NCBI RefSeq assembly: GCF_034479375.1
Contig: NZ_CP140155.1
Coordinates: forward strand, 4,502,501 to 4,566,500
DNA: 64,000 bases
Reading direction: 5' to 3'
Origin: Rhodopseudomonas palustris
GTDB taxonomy: Bacteria > Pseudomonadota > Alphaproteobacteria > Rhizobiales > Xanthobacteraceae
Under the pieces are notes generated by a model, which saw only the letters and a list, made by a program, of their open reading frames with translations, did not search any database and had not been told where the DNA came from. The translations under genes were made by a program, and so were the position numbers. This document shows, piece by piece, positions 54,583 through 63,949 of the stretch; positions within the stretch are counted from its first letter, which is position 1, and each line of letters begins with the position of its first letter.

Positions 54583-57037
54583 CGGCGAACACCTTCACCA
54601 GTTGCGCCGGCTGCATCCGCAGCAGCTTCAGGATAGGCAGCGCCGCCGCGACCAGCGACGCCAGCAGCGCCACGCCGAGCAGTTTCAAGAGCTCCCATGG
54701 AAACACCTCGAACGGCAGCCGCCAGCCGAACGCCTTGACGTTGACCACCGCGATCAGACACCACGCCACCAGGAGGCCGAGCGGCAGCGCCAGCAGCGCA
54801 GTCAGCGCGGCCATCGACAGCGTCTTCATCAATTCGATGAAGGCGAGCTTGCGCCGGGTGATCCCGATTGCCCATAGCGGCGCGACCTGCGGCAGCCGCG
54901 AATTGCCGAGCGTCAAGAGACTCGTCAGCAGCGCCACGCCGGCGATGCCGAGCGTGAAAGCGTTGAGCGCCGCGGTGACCGCGAAGGTGCGGTTGAAAAT
55001 CCGCTTCGATTCGGTTTTCAGCGTCGCCTGATCGGCTAGGCTGCGATTGTCGAGTTTGAACGTCGTGCGCAGGTCGTCGACCAGCGCCGGCACGCGCGCC
55101 GGATCGACCCGCAGCCCGAACCGGGTCTGCGCCACCTCGGGAAAGCGCGCGATCAGCGCCTCATAGGCGACGCCGATCTGGCCGCGCGGATTGCCGTAAT
55201 CGGCGTAGATCGCCGCGACGGTGAGCGGCCACGGGCCGTTGCCGGTCGGCACCGCGATGCGATCGCCGAGCTTCAGCTTCATCCGCCGCGACAATTGCTC
55301 GCTGATCAGCGCGGCGTCGCCGCGTGCGACGACGTCCCAGACGTCGCGGCTCTGTTCGAGCAGCGGCCAGTGATCGCGATAGGTCGGATCGTCGGCGAAG
55401 CCGATGACCTCGGCCGGCCAGCCGTCGAGCTTCACCTCGGCGCGGGCGCCGGGCAGCAGCGCGGTCACCTCCGGCCGCTGCTTCACCCACGCCTTGATCT
55501 CGTTCGCCTGTGCATCATTGGCGGCGTTGAGATAGACTTCGGCCGTGAGCCGGCCGTCGAGCCAGCGCACGAAGGTGCGGCTGAAGCTCTCCACCATGGT
55601 GCCCACGCCGATATTGACGCCGAGCGCCAGCAGCAGCGCCATCAAGGCGAGCGACAGCCCGGAGAGCTGCAGCCGGTTGTCGGCCCAGAACCATTTGATC
55701 AGCGGACGCTGCGCACCGCGTTCGCCGAGCGCCAGCACCAGGCCGAGCACCGCGGGCAATCCCAATGCGGCGCCGAGCAGGATCGCGGCCAGCACCGCGA
55801 AGCCTGATACCAATGAGTCTCCGAAGATCAGGAAGCAGGCCGCCGCGGCGAAGACGAGAAGCGCCACGCTGCCCTGGATCAGCAGCCAGCGCTGCTGCGC
55901 CTGCTGCCAGGCGAACGCCTGCGCGGCGGCGAGCACCGGCATACGCGCCGCCTTGATCAGGCTCGCCGACGACGCCCCCAACGCGCCGAGGATGCTGATC
56001 GCAATGCCGGCCAGCCACCATTGCGGCTTCAGCGACAACTCGCCGGGAATCTGCGCGCCGTAAAGCCCGCGCAGGCTGGCGGCGACGTCGGGCAGCAGCG
56101 TCGCGGCGATGATGTAGCCGCAGACCAGCCCGATCAGGCCGGCGACCAGCGCGATCAGCGTCAGCTCGATCACCATCACGCTGTTCAGCATCCGCGCCGA
56201 GGCGCCGCAGGCGCGCAGCGTCCGCAGCATCGGCCGGCGCTGCTCGAAGGCGAGGCCGATCGCCGAATTGACGATGAACAGCCCGACCAGGAACGACAGC
56301 AGGCCGAACGCCGTGAGGTTGAGGTGGAAACTGTCGGTGAGGCGTTCGAGGTCGGTCTCGGTGTCGGGCTCGATCCGTTCGAGCCGGTCGCCGACGATCT
56401 CGCGCAGCGGCGTCCGCGATGCCGCCGGCTTATTGCCGATCAGTAGCCGCGACACCTGATCCTGCAGGCCGAGCAGCTTCTGCGCGAAGCCGATGTCGAC
56501 CACCAGCACGCCCGGCGCGACTTCGGCTTGCGGCTTCAACGGCGGCAATCGGCCGCCATTGCTGATCGGCGGCGTCGCGCCCTCGGCCAGCTTCAGCGCC
56601 GCGAGCGTGTCCGGCGACAGCAGCGTCTGCCCGGGCGGCAGGATGAAGCCCTGCAGATTGGCGGTGCCGATCGCCGGCGCGGCGCTGGCTTCGACCGGCA
56701 TCGACAGCGGCTCGATCCCGAGCAGCCGCAGCGTGCGCCCGCCGACCCGGATCTGGCCTTCCACCACCGGCGACACCGGCCAGCCGGCGCGGCGCAACTC
56801 GACGAACAGCGCTTGCGGAAAATGCTCGCCGCCCGGTGCGACCAGCGTCGCGGTGCGGGCGCCGCCGAGCGTCGCCGCGGCGCGGTCGTAGCTGGTGCGC
56901 GCCTGCGCGTTCAGCGCCTGCACGCCGCTCCACAGCGCGGTCGCCGAGATCAGGCCGATCAGCAAGGTGGCGAGTTGCAGCGGATGGCGTCGCCAATGGC
57001 TGAGCAGCACCGCGAGGATCCACAGCGCGCGCTTCAA
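54572..57037 (-). CDS. ABC transporter permease, FtsX/MacB type
   Basis: An 821-residue inner-membrane permease with two FtsX domains. The first has a membrane helix at about 12-32, a large periplasmic part (about 35-250) and helices near 260-390. The second has helices near 420-470, a periplasmic part (about 500-680) and the last three helices (about 700-815). It starts at TTG 57037, overlapping the ATPase stop (TTGA), which gives MKRALWILAVLLSHWRRHPL; a GTG nine codons later is possible. This family moves lipid-like or large substrates rather than importing solutes. It lies between the ATPase and the AttH-like gene. Confidence 0.85.
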   Translation of the reverse strand: MKRALWILAVLLSHWRRHPLQLATLLIGLISATALWSGVQALNAQARTSYDRAAATLGGARTATLVAPGGEHFPQALFVELRRAGWPVSPVVEGQIRVGGRTLRLLGIEPLSMPVEASAAPAIGTANLQGFILPPGQTLLSPDTLAALKLAEGATPPISNGGRLPPLKPQAEVAPGVLVVDIGFAQKLLGLQDQVSRLLIGNKPAASRTPLREIVGDRLERIEPDTETDLERLTDSFHLNLTAFGLLSFLVGLFIVNSAIGLAFEQRRPMLRTLRACGASARMLNSVMVIELTLIALVAGLIGLVCGYIIAATLLPDVAASLRGLYGAQIPGELSLKPQWWLAGIAISILGALGASSASLIKAARMPVLAAAQAFAWQQAQQRWLLIQGSVALLVFAAAACFLIFGDSLVSGFAVLAAILLGAALGLPAVLGLVLALGERGAQRPLIKWFWADNRLQLSGLSLALMALLLALGVNIGVGTMVESFSRTFVRWLDGRLTAEVYLNAANDAQANEIKAWVKQRPEVTALLPGARAEVKLDGWPAEVIGFADDPTYRDHWPLLEQSRDVWDVVARGDAALISEQLSRRMKLKLGDRIAVPTGNGPWPLTVAAIYADYGNPRGQIGVAYEALIARFPEVAQTRFGLRVDPARVPALVDDLRTTFKLDNRSLADQATLKTESKRIFNRTFAVTAALNAFTLGIAGVALLTSLLTLGNSRLPQVAPLWAIGITRRKLAFIELMKTLSMAALTALLALPLGLLVAWCLIAVVNVKAFGWRLPFEVFPWELLKLLGVALLASLVAAALPILKLLRMQPAQLVKVFADER

Positions 57038-57687
57038 CGGATCAACCCGGCATGCAGATGCACCCGCCGGTCGAGCATTCCGGCGAGCCGTTCGCTGTGG
57101 GTCACCATCAGGAAGCCGCAGCCGGTGCGGCGGACCAGATCGGCGGCGAGCGCCAGCACGTCGTCGGCGGTGGCTTCGTCGAGATTGCCGGTCGGCTCGT
57201 CGGCGAGCAGCAGGACGGGCTTGACCGCGAGCGCGCGGCCGATCGCGACGCGCTGCTGCTGGCCGCCGGAGAGTTGCTCGGGATAGCGCTTCTGCAACGC
57301 GCCGAGCCCCAGCCGCTCGATCAGTTCGGCGTGCCATTGCGCGTCGTGGCGGCCGGCCAGCCGCGACTGAAACGACAGATTGTCGGCGACGGTGAGGCTC
57401 GGGATCAGATTGAACTGCTGAAACACCAGCCCGAGCCGCTCGCGCCGGAACGCCGCGCGCCCGGCGTCGGCGAGCCGCGAGATCGTTAGATCGCCATAGG
57501 CGATCTCGCCGCTATCGGGCTGGTCGAGCCCGGCGATCAGATGCAGCAGCGTGCTCTTGCCGCTGCCGGATTCGCCGGTCAGCGCCACGCTCTCGCCGGC
57601 GGCGAGCGCGAAATCCACGCCGCGCAGAACGGCGACGTTGTCCTGCCCCGAGCGATAGGATTTGGTCAGGCCGGCAACGGTCAGCAT
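57034..57687 (-). CDS. ABC transporter ATP-binding protein, LolD/MacB type
   Basis: A 217-residue ATPase. Walker A GESGSGKST is at 38-46, the Q-loop in VFQQFNLIPSL (about 88-98), signature LSGGQQQRVAIGRAL at 140-154, Walker B LLLADEPTGNLDE at 160-172 and the H-loop in MVTHSERLAG (about 195-204). Length and sequence place it with the LolD/MacB subfamily that works with FtsX-type permeases. It heads the three-gene operon. Its start lies 313 bases from the divergent MFS gene. Confidence 0.92.
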   Translation of the reverse strand: MLTVAGLTKSYRSGQDNVAVLRGVDFALAAGESVALTGESGSGKSTLLHLIAGLDQPDSGEIAYGDLTISRLADAGRAAFRRERLGLVFQQFNLIPSLTVADNLSFQSRLAGRHDAQWHAELIERLGLGALQKRYPEQLSGGQQQRVAIGRALAVKPVLLLADEPTGNLDEATADDVLALAADLVRRTGCGFLMVTHSERLAGMLDRRVHLHAGLIR

Positions 57688-58000
57688 CAGGCGATGGTCC
57701 GCTCGGTGCGGCGCGTCATCGTGCCGTCCTGCACGAGCCGCGCGATACGATCGTCATGTGTCCTGCGAGAGTATCGCGCAGGCTCCGCGTCGGGCCGGTC
57801 ATCCTGATGTCCCTGTGAACGATGTCCGGCCGATATGGTGACCGCGCGCGCGCGACTCAATGACCGGATGCCCGCTTGTTTGCACCGCAACGCAGTCGGG
57901 TGCGTCGTGCCTGCGGCATTCTGACAAATACGTGATTGCTTTCCCGCCTCATCGGCGGCAGCATCGCGACTGGCTCGCAACAAGGGCCGACAATAAGACG
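57688..58000. other. Divergent intergenic region, ABC operon and MFS gene
   Basis: 313 noncoding bases holding both 5' regions. GTGACCGCGCGCGCGCG (57838-57854) is a GC dinucleotide run that could form Z-DNA-like or hairpin structure. No repeat of the REP classes, RNA gene or clear promoter was identified. Confidence 0.4.
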
Positions 58001-59302
58001 ATGGACGGGAGACCCCGCTTGGACGGACAATCCACGCCGAAGGGCGCCTGGAGGATCACCTTCCTCCTGTTTCTGTTCATGGTGGTCAATTTCGCCGACA
58101 AGATCGTGGTCGGCCTCGCCGGCGTGCCGATCACCAAAGAGCTCGGCCTCACGCCCGAACAGTTCGGACTGCTCGGCTCGTCGTTCTTCTTTCTGTTCTC
58201 GACCACCGCAGTCATCGTCGGCTTCATCGTCAACCGGATCGACACTCGCTGGGTGCTGCTGGTGCTGGCGCTGGTGTGGTCGGTGGCGCAATTTCCGATG
58301 GTCGGCACTGTCAGCTTCACCACGCTGCTGATCTGCCGCATCGTTCTCGGCGCCGGCGAAGGTCCGGCCTTCGCGGTTGCGGCGCATGCGATCTACAAAT
58401 GGTTTCCCGATCACAAACGGACGCTGCCGACCGCGATCCTGTCGCAGGGCTCGGCGTTCGGCGTGATCCTGGCGGTGCCGGCGCTGAACTGGATCATCGT
58501 CAATCATTCCTGGCACTACGCGTTCGGCGCGCTCGGCATCGTCGGGCTGATGTGGGCGGCGGCGTGGATCGCGCTCGGCCGCGAAGGGCCGCTGGTTCCG
58601 ACCGCGGCGATGACCGCGGCCGAGACGCGGATTCCCTATGCGCGGCTGCTGACATCGCGCACCTTTGTCGGCTGCGTCGCGGCGACCTTCGGCGCGTTTT
58701 GGGCGCTGTCGCTCGGGCTGACCTGGTTCACCACCTACATCGTCAACGGGCTCGGCTTCAGCCAGCACGATGCCGGGTTGATCTCGATCACACCCTGGGT
58801 GTTCGGCGCACTCGTCCTGCTGCTGACGGGTTGGTTGTCGCAGTCGCTGATGGCGCGCGGCGCCTCCACACGGCTCGCCCGCGGCGTGCTCGGCGCGGCG
58901 CCGCTGGTGCTCGGCGGCCTGATCCTGCTGACGATGCCGTTCATCGACAACCCCACCGGGCAGATCACCGCGCTGGTGATCGGCGCGGGTCTGTGCGGAG
59001 CGATCTATGTCGTCTGTCCACCGATGATCGCCGAATTCGCGCCGGTGTCGCAGCGCGGCGCCGCGCTGGCGATCTACGGCGCGCTGTACACGCTCGCCGG
59101 CATCATTGCGCCGCTGGTGATGGGCAGCGTCGTCCAGAATGCCGCGTCGTTGAACGAGGGCTATCTCACCGGCTACATGATCAACGGCGCGGTGATGGTC
59201 GTCTCCGGCCTGCTCGGTCTGCTGCTGCTGTGGCCGGACACCGAGCGCGCGAGGCTGCTGAACGAACAGCCCGCGAGGATTGGACTACGTAAGCCGGCGT
59301 GA
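58001..59302 (+). CDS. Major facilitator superfamily transporter
   Basis: A 433-residue inner-membrane protein with about 12 hydrophobic segments, of the anion:cation symporter (ACS)-like type. The family-typical FADKIVVGLAGVPITKELGL is at about 27-46. GFIVNRIDTRWVLL (about 74-87) sits where the MFS loop 2-3 motif is expected, and RIVLGAGEGPAFAVAAHAIY lies in helix 4. ACS members take up organic acids such as glucarate or phthalate, but the substrate here is not known. The ATG at 58001 (MDGRPRLDG) is chosen; the open frame upstream from 57860 is not hydrophobic. Confidence 0.85.
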   Translation: MDGRPRLDGQSTPKGAWRITFLLFLFMVVNFADKIVVGLAGVPITKELGLTPEQFGLLGSSFFFLFSTTAVIVGFIVNRIDTRWVLLVLALVWSVAQFPMVGTVSFTTLLICRIVLGAGEGPAFAVAAHAIYKWFPDHKRTLPTAILSQGSAFGVILAVPALNWIIVNHSWHYAFGALGIVGLMWAAAWIALGREGPLVPTAAMTAAETRIPYARLLTSRTFVGCVAATFGAFWALSLGLTWFTTYIVNGLGFSQHDAGLISITPWVFGALVLLLTGWLSQSLMARGASTRLARGVLGAAPLVLGGLILLTMPFIDNPTGQITALVIGAGLCGAIYVVCPPMIAEFAPVSQRGAALAIYGALYTLAGIIAPLVMGSVVQNAASLNEGYLTGYMINGAVMVVSGLLGLLLLWPDTERARLLNEQPARIGLRKPA

Positions 59303-59312
59303 TTCCTCGGCC

Positions 59313-59400
59313 GTCATGCCCGGGCTTGTCCCGGGCATCCACGTCTTCCGACCGATCAGCGCCGCAAGACGTGGATGGCCGGCACGAGGCCGGCCATGAC
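59313..59400. repeat. 88-bp REPIN-like repeat, copy 4
   Basis: Same orientation as 9471 and 20812. The right arm is slightly diverged (GGCCGGCACGAGGCCGGCC). It lies between the convergent MFS and binding-protein genes. Confidence 0.85.
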
Positions 59401-59451
59401 GAGTTGAGGAGTTGAGGTGTCAGACTAACTCCCGATTCGCTCGTGTATCAC

Positions 59452-60717
59452 TCAACGACTCGCGGTGTCGGTGTTGAACACCTCGCCCTCCGGCACCCAG
59501 CTCTTGCCGTCGAAACGGGCGATCTGCATCTGGGTATAAGGCGCGTAGCGGTCCGGCCGGGTCGAGATCGTGATGCCGGGCAGCAGCAGCGGCGCAGTGG
59601 TCGGCTTGATGTTGGTCGCCTGCTTCAGCAGGTTGTCGCGGGTGAGATTGTCGCCGCAGGCTTCCAGCGTCTTTGTCGTCATGTAGGCCGAGATGTAGCC
59701 GATCACCACGCTGCCGTCGGCGATGTCGCCTTTCGGAAACCACTTGGCGAGGAATTCCTTGAATTCCTTGACATCGGCATCGTTCTCGAACCGCGGATCG
59801 GTCGGCGTCTTCATGGCGAGCGCGGTGAGCAACCCGGTCGAGGCTTCGCTGCCTGCGGGTTCGAGCACGCCCTTGATCGAGCTGGCGACGCTCACGACGA
59901 AGTTGAGCGGTTTCCAGTTCAGCTCGTGGACCTTTCGGATCGCCTGGGCGCCGAATTTCGGCGTCGCCATCGTGAACAGCGTGTCGGCGCCCGAGGCCTT
60001 CAGCGCGACGATTTGCGAGTCGACGGTGGGATCGGTGACCTCGTAGGTGACCTCCTTGACGATCATCGTCTTGGCCTTGTCGCCGAGGCCTTCCTTCAGT
60101 CCCTTGACGTAGTCCTTGCCGGCGTCGTCGTTCTGCGAGAACACGCCGAGCTTGGCGTCGGGCTTGTTCTTGAGCAGATATTTCGCAAAGATCATCCCCT
60201 CCATCTGATAGGGAGGATAGAGCTGCGTGGTCCACGGGAAGGTCTTCGGATCGTCCCACTTCGCCGCACCCGTGGAGATGAAGATCTGCGGCACCTTCTT
60301 GCCGTTGAGATATTTCTGAGTCGCGGAATTGGTCGGCGTGCCGACGGTGCCGACGATCGCCAGCACCTCGTCCTGCTCGACCAGCTTGCGCGTCTGCTCC
60401 ACCGTCTTCGGCGGCGAATAGGCGTCGTCGAGGCTGATCAGGTTGATCTTGCGGCCGTTGACGCCGCCCTTGGCGTTGATCATCGCGTAGTAGGCGGTCT
60501 GGACATGGCCCTGAATGCCGTAGGCCGACGCCGGCCCGCTGTAGGGCATGGTCTGCCCGATCTTGATCTCGGTGTCGGTGACGCCGGGGCCGTATTGCTT
60601 CTGGGCGAGCGCAGGCTGGGCCGCGGCGAGCGCAAGTAGTCCGGCTGCGAGCAGCACCGTGCGGGTGGGATGGATCCTGGCGGACGCTAAGCTGATGGAC
60701 GCGAAGCTGATGGACAT
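59452..60717 (-). CDS. ABC substrate-binding protein, LivJ-like
   Basis: A 421-residue periplasmic protein of the Peripla_BP_6 family. The signal peptide has the core VLLAAGLLALAAAQ and ends ALAQ at about residue 38. The mature start GVTDTEIKIGQTMPYSGPAS is typical. VGTVGTPTNSATQKYLNGKK covers the ligand loop and VFSQNDDAGKDYVKGLKEG the hinge. It is not related closely to the one at 51467. No permease genes are adjacent. The ATG at 60717 has GAGGAA eight bases upstream. Codons 3-12 contain a short internal repeat (SISFASISLAS). Confidence 0.88.
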   Translation of the reverse strand: MSISFASISLASARIHPTRTVLLAAGLLALAAAQPALAQKQYGPGVTDTEIKIGQTMPYSGPASAYGIQGHVQTAYYAMINAKGGVNGRKINLISLDDAYSPPKTVEQTRKLVEQDEVLAIVGTVGTPTNSATQKYLNGKKVPQIFISTGAAKWDDPKTFPWTTQLYPPYQMEGMIFAKYLLKNKPDAKLGVFSQNDDAGKDYVKGLKEGLGDKAKTMIVKEVTYEVTDPTVDSQIVALKASGADTLFTMATPKFGAQAIRKVHELNWKPLNFVVSVASSIKGVLEPAGSEASTGLLTALAMKTPTDPRFENDADVKEFKEFLAKWFPKGDIADGSVVIGYISAYMTTKTLEACGDNLTRDNLLKQATNIKPTTAPLLLPGITISTRPDRYAPYTQMQIARFDGKSWVPEGEVFNTDTASR

Positions 60718-61073
60718 GGCGTTTCCTCGTTGTCGTTGAAAGCCGCACTCTGCGGTGCGGGCTGGCACGTCGGATCGTCCGAGCTGCGAAGGCACAACTC
60801 GGCGATCGGACCGACGCTCTCACGAGAAAGGGGATGGTTCAAACGGATTGCGCCGCGGCTTGCGAGCAACCGCAGTGCGGCAAATGCGTGCATTTCACGC
60901 AACGAAATTCGCGGCGCGCGCAATCGTCCCGATCGGCGCAATGCGCGGGCTTCGGGGATTTCGAGCATTCGCTCAACGCATGGCGGCAATCTCGTTGCCG
61001 ACGTGGTGAGCCGCCTCGTTCGCGCAGCGCATCGCGCTGCGTTCGCCGGCGCCCCGGCGTCCCGCGACGGTGA
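60718..61073. other. Intergenic region upstream of the binding-protein gene
   Basis: 356 bases without a gene. It contains a small hairpin, CCGCACTCTGCGG (60743-60755), in the leader of the minus-strand binding-protein gene. No REP-class repeat or RNA was found; promoter elements were not resolved. Confidence 0.4.
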
Positions 61074-61238
61074 TCAGAGGTCGCGCTGCTCGTCGTCGCG
61101 ATCGCGTTCCGGTGCGGCGATGTCGCCGGTCTCGTAGACGTCGTCGACCGGAACCCGGACCGGCGCCGGCTTCGGCTGCTCGCCGCCCTTGTCCTTGCTC
61201 GCGTCGCTGTCTTTCTTTTTCCGCCAGCCGCCCATCAT
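61074..61238 (-). CDS. Small charged hypothetical protein
   Basis: A 54-residue protein, MMGGWRKKKDSDASKDKGGE and then PVRVPVDDVYETGDIAAPER, highly charged and probably disordered, with no domain. Two consecutive ATGs (61238 and 61235) can start it; the frame's further upstream extension is Arg/Gly-rich and unlikely. It is supported only by a plausible composition and the lack of any other gene. Confidence 0.45.
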   Translation of the reverse strand: MMGGWRKKKDSDASKDKGGEQPKPAPVRVPVDDVYETGDIAAPERDRDDEQRDL

Positions 61239-61400
61239 GTCCGATCCATCGTGCAGGGCGGGGAGCGCGCCTCGGCGCGTTCCGGTTCCGGTGCGTCGAC
61301 CGGGTGCCCGCTGCAAGCATCAGTCTAGCGGATGATGAGGCGATGCCTCGCTGCGTTTTGGACAGGGCAGCCCGGCGCAACGCGCCCGGCGGCCGCAGTT

Positions 61401-61700
61401 TCAGGTCCGACGGCCGCCGCTCTGCTGCTCGGCGAGCCATTCGGACAGCGGCCTCGGCTTGTCGTCCACCTTTCGGGACGAGGTTCGCGCGCCTGCGGTC
61501 TTTGCGCCTGCAGTGCTGCGCTTGGTCTTGGTCGGCGCTGTGCGCTGCGGTTCGGCGGCCTCGCGGGCCAGTCGCAGCGCGCGCAGTCGCGCCATGTTGT
61601 CGCGCGCCGCCTTGGCCGCGGCTTCGCGCTCGGCCAGGGCGTTGGCGGTCTCCTGTGCGCCGGCGCGTGCGGCGGTGCGGGAATTGTCGTCGTTCGTCAT
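61401..61700 (-). CDS. Hypothetical protein, 99 residues
   Basis: A soluble, Ala/Arg-rich protein. A helical half (about 5-50) with EREAAAKAARDNMARLRALR could be a coiled coil. A basic linker with TKTKRSTAGAKTAGARTSSR precedes the C-terminal PRPLSEWLAEQQ. No family is recognised; it may bind nucleic acid. It has the typical shape of small conserved rhizobial hypotheticals. ATG at 61700. Confidence 0.6.
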   Translation of the reverse strand: MTNDDNSRTAARAGAQETANALAEREAAAKAARDNMARLRALRLAREAAEPQRTAPTKTKRSTAGAKTAGARTSSRKVDDKPRPLSEWLAEQQSGGRRT

Positions 61701-61763
61701 TCTTCCAGTCGTTGTCTGTCTTGAAATGGAAAGGGCGTGGATTGGGAAGGGCGGGGTGTAGCA

Positions 61764-61801
61764 CGAAAAAGGCCCCGGAACAGCCTTTGCTGCCGGGGCC
61801 T
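61764..61801 (-). terminator. Rho-independent terminator of the TonB receptor gene
   Basis: On the minus strand AGGCCCCGG/CCGGGGCCT makes a perfect 9-bp stem followed by TTTTTCGTG. It lies 34 bases after the stop of the TonB-dependent receptor gene. Confidence 0.9.
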
Positions 61802-61834
61802 GTCATGCACGATGTGATGAACCGTACGGTCGTG

Positions 61835-63949
61835 TCAGAACGTCACGCCGGCCTTGACGAGAAAGGTTCGGCCCGGCAGCGGATAGGCGCCGTAACGGCC
61901 GGGCGTGAAACTGCTCGCGACCGCGTAATCGTAATATTGCGCGTCGAACAGGTTGATCACGCTGGCCGACCAGAAGAAGTGCTCGTAGGCGCCGCTCAGC
62001 TTGACATCGACCGTGCCGTTCGCCGGGATCTTGGTCTGCAGGTTGGTTTCGTCGCTGTCCATGTAGCGGCTGCTCCAGTAGCGGGCGGTCGCGTCGAACA
62101 CGACGTATTTCTGCCAGACGTTCCAGGTCACGCCGGCATTCGCCGTATAGCGCGACACCAGCGGCACGTCGTTGCCGGAGAACGGGCCTTCGCGAAACGT
62201 CGCGCGGGTGTAGGCGGCGCCGCCGCGCAGCAGCAGCGTATCGCTGACGCGGAACGAGGCGCTGGTCTCGCCGCCGTAGCGCCGGGTCGGGTCGAGATTG
62301 GTGTTGTGGAAGTTGACCGGGTCGTAATGAATCTCGTTGGTGAGATCCATGTTGTAGGCGCTGGTCTGCATCTCGAACGGTCCCGATCTGACGCGGAAGC
62401 CGGCTTCGAAATCGACCGAGGTCTGGGTCTTCAGCGCGAAGCTGCCCGGGATCGGATTGAAGAACGCGTCGTAGGACGGACCCGAGGCGACGCGCTCGTC
62501 GACAGTCGGGGTGCGGAACGCCCGCGCGGCGCGGGCGAACACGCTGAACACCTCGTTGAAGCGATGGTCGAGGCCGATATGCAGCGCGTGCTGGGTTTCG
62601 GTGCTGCTGAGCGGCAGCGCCTGGGCTCCGCCGAAATAGCCGGGCGCCAGCGGGTTCAGCCGATCATTGGCCTCGACTTTGACGCTCTGCACCCGGCCGC
62701 CATAGGACAGGTCGGTGGTCGACAGGATGCCGACGGTCTGCTGCCAGTAGCCCGCCAGCGTCTTCTGCGACAGGTTGTAGACGTGGACCGGCGGCGTGCT
62801 GCGATACTGGCCGCGGTCGGAATCGTAGGTCGCGTCGTAATAATCGAGGCCGGTCAGGATTTTCGACGGCAGTCCGAACATCGCGTTCTTGATGCTGAGC
62901 CGCGGCGTGATCGACCAGGTCTGCAGATGGGCGTCGAACGCGCTGGCGCTGAACGGCGACAGCGGCACGTTGCCGAAATAGCCGGCCTGCTGGCGCTTGT
63001 CGCGGACGCCGCCGTCGACGATCAGTTCGGCGCCGTCCCACAGCGATTTGGTGAAGCCGGCGGTGATGTTGGCGCCCTGCTTGTCGGCATAGTCGAACGG
63101 CGTGTTGGTGCCGCGGCGGTCGGTCTGGAGCTGGTTGACGCCGATCGAGGGATCGACGGTCCGGGAGCCGGGCAGGCCGAGATGCTGGTTGTCGCCCGAG
63201 ATGTTGAGGAACGCGCTGAGATCCGGCGTCGCATAGCGCAGTTCGCCGATCGCGTTGTTCTGTTCCAGCGCGTTGTTGGCGCGATAGCCGTTGGAGCGCA
63301 CGCCGTTGGCGAACACCGAGGTCGACCACGGCCCGGAATTGAAGGCGGCGGAAATCGACGCCAGCCGCTGGTTGAACGAGCCGAAGCCGCCTTCGGCGCG
63401 GAACGTCGCGGGCGGACCGCCGGCGCCGGTCTTGGTGACGATGTTGATGACGCCGCCGACCGCATTGTCGCCGTACAGCACCGCGCCGCTGCCGCCGCGG
63501 GTGATCTCGATCCGCTCGATCGACTGCAGCGGGATGCTCGACAGGTCGACGCCCTGCAGATCGAGGTCGTTGAGGCGGCGGCCGTTGACCAGGAACAGCG
63601 TGTTGGAGGTCGCGGTGGCGCCGAAGCCGCGCAGATCGATCGACGAGCCGGTGCCGTTGACGCCGCCATACAGCGTCCTGGTCTGCACGCCGGGCGTCTG
63701 CGCGATGATCTCCTGCACGGTCTGCGCCGGCGAATGCGCGATGTCGTCGGCGGTGATCACCGTGGTCGAGGTGCCGACGATGCCCTCGTAGCTGCGGGTC
63801 GCGGTGACGTTGATGGCGGGCAGCGTATTGTCCTGCGCCGAAGCGGGCACGAGGCTCGCGAACAGGCTGGACGCCAGAATGGTGGAAGTCAGCAGCGCGC
63901 GCGAGCGCGCGGAATGATGCCGGGGAACGGCATCGAAACGGGACGGCAT
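61835..63949 (-). CDS. TonB-dependent outer-membrane receptor
   Basis: A 704-residue receptor. The signal peptide ends VPASAQ at about residue 38. The plug domain (about 45-160) has the TonB-box region LPAINVTATR, then GSSIDLRGFGATATSNTLFL and GSGAVLYGDNAVGGVINIVT, the BtuB-like plug signature. The 22-strand barrel follows and ends with the usual aromatic residue in RTFLVKAGVTF. Substrate is not determined; family members take up cobalamin, ferric siderophores or other large nutrients. Its upstream region is cut by the window after 51 bases, so no riboswitch can be checked. A terminator follows. Confidence 0.92.
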   Translation of the reverse strand: MPSRFDAVPRHHSARSRALLTSTILASSLFASLVPASAQDNTLPAINVTATRSYEGIVGTSTTVITADDIAHSPAQTVQEIIAQTPGVQTRTLYGGVNGTGSSIDLRGFGATATSNTLFLVNGRRLNDLDLQGVDLSSIPLQSIERIEITRGGSGAVLYGDNAVGGVINIVTKTGAGGPPATFRAEGGFGSFNQRLASISAAFNSGPWSTSVFANGVRSNGYRANNALEQNNAIGELRYATPDLSAFLNISGDNQHLGLPGSRTVDPSIGVNQLQTDRRGTNTPFDYADKQGANITAGFTKSLWDGAELIVDGGVRDKRQQAGYFGNVPLSPFSASAFDAHLQTWSITPRLSIKNAMFGLPSKILTGLDYYDATYDSDRGQYRSTPPVHVYNLSQKTLAGYWQQTVGILSTTDLSYGGRVQSVKVEANDRLNPLAPGYFGGAQALPLSSTETQHALHIGLDHRFNEVFSVFARAARAFRTPTVDERVASGPSYDAFFNPIPGSFALKTQTSVDFEAGFRVRSGPFEMQTSAYNMDLTNEIHYDPVNFHNTNLDPTRRYGGETSASFRVSDTLLLRGGAAYTRATFREGPFSGNDVPLVSRYTANAGVTWNVWQKYVVFDATARYWSSRYMDSDETNLQTKIPANGTVDVKLSGAYEHFFWSASVINLFDAQYYDYAVASSFTPGRYGAYPLPGRTFLVKAGVTF

